Assembly: GCA_030613785.1 (NCBI GenBank)
Contig: JAUWLF010000021.1
Location: forward strand, 1 to 47,050
DNA: 47,050 nt
Source of the DNA: Chloroflexota bacterium
Lineage (GTDB): Bacteria; Chloroflexota; Anaerolineae; UBA7937; B3-Chlor
Reading direction: 5' to 3'
Shown piece by piece: positions 45,499-47,050 of the stretch (positions within the stretch are counted from its first letter, which is position 1; each line of letters begins with the position of its first letter). A program made the translations under genes and the position numbers. The notes under the pieces were generated by a model, which saw only the letters and a program-made list of their open reading frames with translations, searched no databases and was not told the DNA's origin.

Positions 45499-45851
45499 CC
45501 CTCGCTACGCCAGGGTGTGGGGAACGCTTCTCGGACCTAGGTCTGCATGGGGAATCCCGCCTCGACGCTTCCGGCAGTTTCGAAGGGTCTTGTAGCGAGT
45601 CCAAGCCGATTACGAGAGCCGGCCGCACCATGGCACTATTACGCCTTTCGACACCCTGTGTCGCGCATTTCCCAGCCCACAGAGCCTGGCATGTGTGCTG
45701 GAGGCCAAGCGAACTCCCTAGCCGTATGGCATGCCGCCCGACCACGCCAATGCAACCGTTCGGTGCAGACCTCAGCCATTCGATGAGCCAAGCAGCAAAG
45801 CCATCACGTGTTGCTGATCCTACGATGCAAACGCGGGGATCCTCGCCCGAA
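45499..45851. other. Intergenic region without recognised gene
   Basis: About 350 bases between the tRNA promoter and the end of the amidotransferase-like gene. Open frames here are antisense or run into the tRNA and show no coding character. I see no convincing terminator or RNA fold. Confidence 0.5.
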
Positions 45852-46760
45852 TCACCACCTCCTCACGAAGGCAAAGAAATTGCTGAAGATGCGATCCTGG
45901 CTACCATCATCCACCTCATAGCCCCTCGCTGCCATCTCCTCTCCGTCGACGCCGATGTTGCCAAGCCATGGAGCTCCCAAGAGCACACTCTCTGCGAGAG
46001 CTGCGTCGTACTGGGGATTGGACTGCACACCCCATACTGGCAGGTCTCCATAACGAAATGCCTGAATCGGACACTGTTCGGATGAAGCGAGATGCACACC
46101 GCCGGGCGGCAGTTCCGTCACCTGATCCCAATGCCACAAGAAAGCGTAGTATCTCTGATTGATACCCTCCAGAAGCGGGTCGGCCAGGCCATCCCGATTC
46201 ACCGTGACCTCCAGCCAGCCAACTTCAAACTCCGGGGCCCGTTCCACTCGCCCCCCAAGCCAATGAGCCAGCAACTGATGTCCAAGACACACGCCGAGGA
46301 TGGGCACGCCCTGATCCATGGCCTCAAGCACCCGATCGCGCTCCTCCACCAGAAAAGGCACCGTGTCAAACTGGCTGGGCGCGTATTCGCCACCAGACAG
46401 GATGATTGCGTCGAAGCCTGTTAGATCAGGTATCGATTCTCCCTCGTAGGCTGCGATAGGTATGGAGGAGACATCGTTCTGGGCCAGAACATCGTCAACC
46501 TGTAGGAATCGAGAAGGACCATGAAGGATCACCGCTGCGCGCAGATGTCCGCGCGGCGTCGGTGTCGGTTCCGGAGTGGGGGTCGGCGTGTTCGTCGGTG
46601 TAGAGGTCGGTCGTGGGGTTGGCGTGCTGGTAGGCATCACCGTTGGAGAAGGCGTGGGTGTGTGGGGCGCTGGTGACTGAAGGCGCGAGCACCCCACGAT
46701 GGTGGCAGAGAATGCAAGTAGTGCGCAGGGCATCAACCGCGCAATCTCTTGGCCAATCAT
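45852..46760 (-). CDS. Lipoprotein with a class I glutamine-amidotransferase-like domain lacking His/Glu
   Basis: The 302-residue product has a signal peptide ending in IVGC (lipidated Cys24), a linker of about 45 residues made of Thr-Pro repeats (31-70), then a class I amidotransferase-like domain. The nucleophile elbow GVCLGHQLLAHWLGG with Cys158 is intact. The second catalytic motif, normally GVQFHPE, reads GVQSNPQ at 244-250, so the His and Glu of the triad are Asn248 and Gln250. An exported amidotransferase fold without a full triad is more likely a binding protein or a hydrolase of a different kind than a glutaminase. The ATG at 46760 is chosen for the signal peptide; a GTG at 46790 is possible and neither has a strong ribosome binding site. 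Confidence 0.75.
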   Translation of the reverse strand: MIGQEIARLMPCALLAFSATIVGCSRLQSPAPHTPTPSPTVMPTSTPTPRPTSTPTNTPTPTPEPTPTPRGHLRAAVILHGPSRFLQVDDVLAQNDVSSIPIAAYEGESIPDLTGFDAIILSGGEYAPSQFDTVPFLVEERDRVLEAMDQGVPILGVCLGHQLLAHWLGGRVERAPEFEVGWLEVTVNRDGLADPLLEGINQRYYAFLWHWDQVTELPPGGVHLASSEQCPIQAFRYGDLPVWGVQSNPQYDAALAESVLLGAPWLGNIGVDGEEMAARGYEVDDGSQDRIFSNFFAFVRRW

Positions 46761-46853
46761 CGCCACTCGCTTCTTCAGATCGCAATCCACAGTGGGCGAA
46801 TTCTATCACAGGACACATCTGCGCGGCCAACACAAAGGGGGTGCTCGCGCTAG

Positions 46854-47050
46854 TCAACTCGGCCACTTGAACTGAGACCATGATCTAATCAGCTCCAGCA
46901 GTTGCAGCAGGCATCCGGAGTTCGTGGGATCAACCTGCGGAACTTGCGCAGCCATCAACGCCGCGTAGGCATCGCCGCGCCCAGCACCTTGATCATTCTC
47001 TTCGAGACCGAGATCGGTCGCCCCTGCCATAATCAGATCTTTGACCTCCC
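46854..47050 (-). CDS. C-terminal end of a subtilisin-like (S8) serine protease (cut by window edge)
   Basis: An open frame enters at the right edge and reads 65 codons to a TGA at 46856-46854. It begins EVKDLIMAGATDLGLEENDQ then GAGRGDAYAALMAA, which matches the last conserved segment of subtilases (N/D-x-x-GAGRVDAYAAL) that follows the catalytic Ser. The Ser, His and Asp would lie outside the window. After that motif about 30 non-conserved residues complete the protein. It lies about 93 bases before the amidotransferase-like lipoprotein on the same strand. Confidence 0.75.
   Translation of the reverse strand, partial: EVKDLIMAGATDLGLEENDQGAGRGDAYAALMAAQVPQVDPTNSGCLLQLLELIRSWSQFKWPS

Noticed and set aside
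46555-46680. Tandem repeat or mobile element in the GT-rich stretch
   Set aside because: It encodes the Thr-Pro linker of the lipoprotein in frame; the low complexity is explained by protein sequence.

Overview
The window is a gene-dense stretch of bacterial chromosome with moderately high GC. Housekeeping genes are arranged in ordinary operons, and I see no insertion sequence, prophage or CRISPR array. Several traits point to Chloroflexota, of an Anaerolineae-like kind: a membrane-anchored 'baseplate J-like' protein beside an FtsA/PilM-like ATPase, many polytopic proteins of the 'PTPS-related' and DUF2723 (TMEM260-like) families, a kinase fused to a PQQ propeller, and a CelD-type acetyltransferase. 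This assignment is an inference from family content, not a phylogeny.

Layout. Positions 1-7300 (minus strand) are one operon read from a clear sigma70-type promoter (TTGACA-17-TAGAAT): alaS, FtsA-like, J-like, ruvX, mltG, then the start of a putative lipoprotein cut by the window edge. Positions 7400-21760 (plus strand) form the growth and shape block: ribosomal protein L25/CTC, mreB, mreC, mreD, two very large GT-C-type membrane proteins, then mrdA (PBP2), rodA, gltX and a tRNA-Gln. Positions 22040-25373 hold a soluble Ser/Thr kinase with an eight-repeat propeller, a PP2C phosphatase and an 86-residue protein. Positions 25390-29862 (minus) hold an amidohydrolase interrupted by one in-frame TGA, a small lipoprotein, an HPr-like fragment, prfB with a classical programmed frameshift, and ftsY. 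Positions 29890-31073 (plus) hold a DPM1/Alg5-like glycosyltransferase and a DUF503 protein. Positions 31302-39092 (minus) hold a cupin, two zinc dehydrogenases and three GT-C-type membrane proteins. Positions 39147-39393 hold a stand-alone structured RNA gene with its own promoter and terminator, whose fold resembles 6S RNA. Positions 39437-41869 (plus) hold a CelD-like acetyltransferase and a GT4 glycosyltransferase. Positions 41895-45498 (minus) hold tRNA-Leu, tRNA-Gly, tig, clpP and clpX. The right end holds a lipoprotein with a glutamine-amidotransferase-like domain and the last 65 codons of a subtilase.

How it fits together. MreBCD, PBP2, RodA and MltG are the core of lateral-wall synthesis and glycan-strand termination. 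Five GT-C-type membrane proteins, a polyprenyl-phosphate-sugar synthase candidate and a GT4 enzyme suggest an extracytoplasmic glycosylation capacity. Three of the five membrane proteins share a repeated C-terminal beta-rich module of about 120-145 residues that I cannot name. Tig-ClpP-ClpX, FtsY, RF2, AlaS and GltX are standard protein synthesis and quality-control genes.

Signals worth noting are the 6S-like RNA, the single TGA at a conserved Trp codon in an otherwise intact deaminase (while RF2 autoregulation shows TGA is a real stop here), the amidotransferase-like lipoprotein that keeps its Cys but lacks the His/Glu pair, frequent TTG starts supported by strong Shine-Dalgarno sequences, and two promoters placed almost on top of their start codons.
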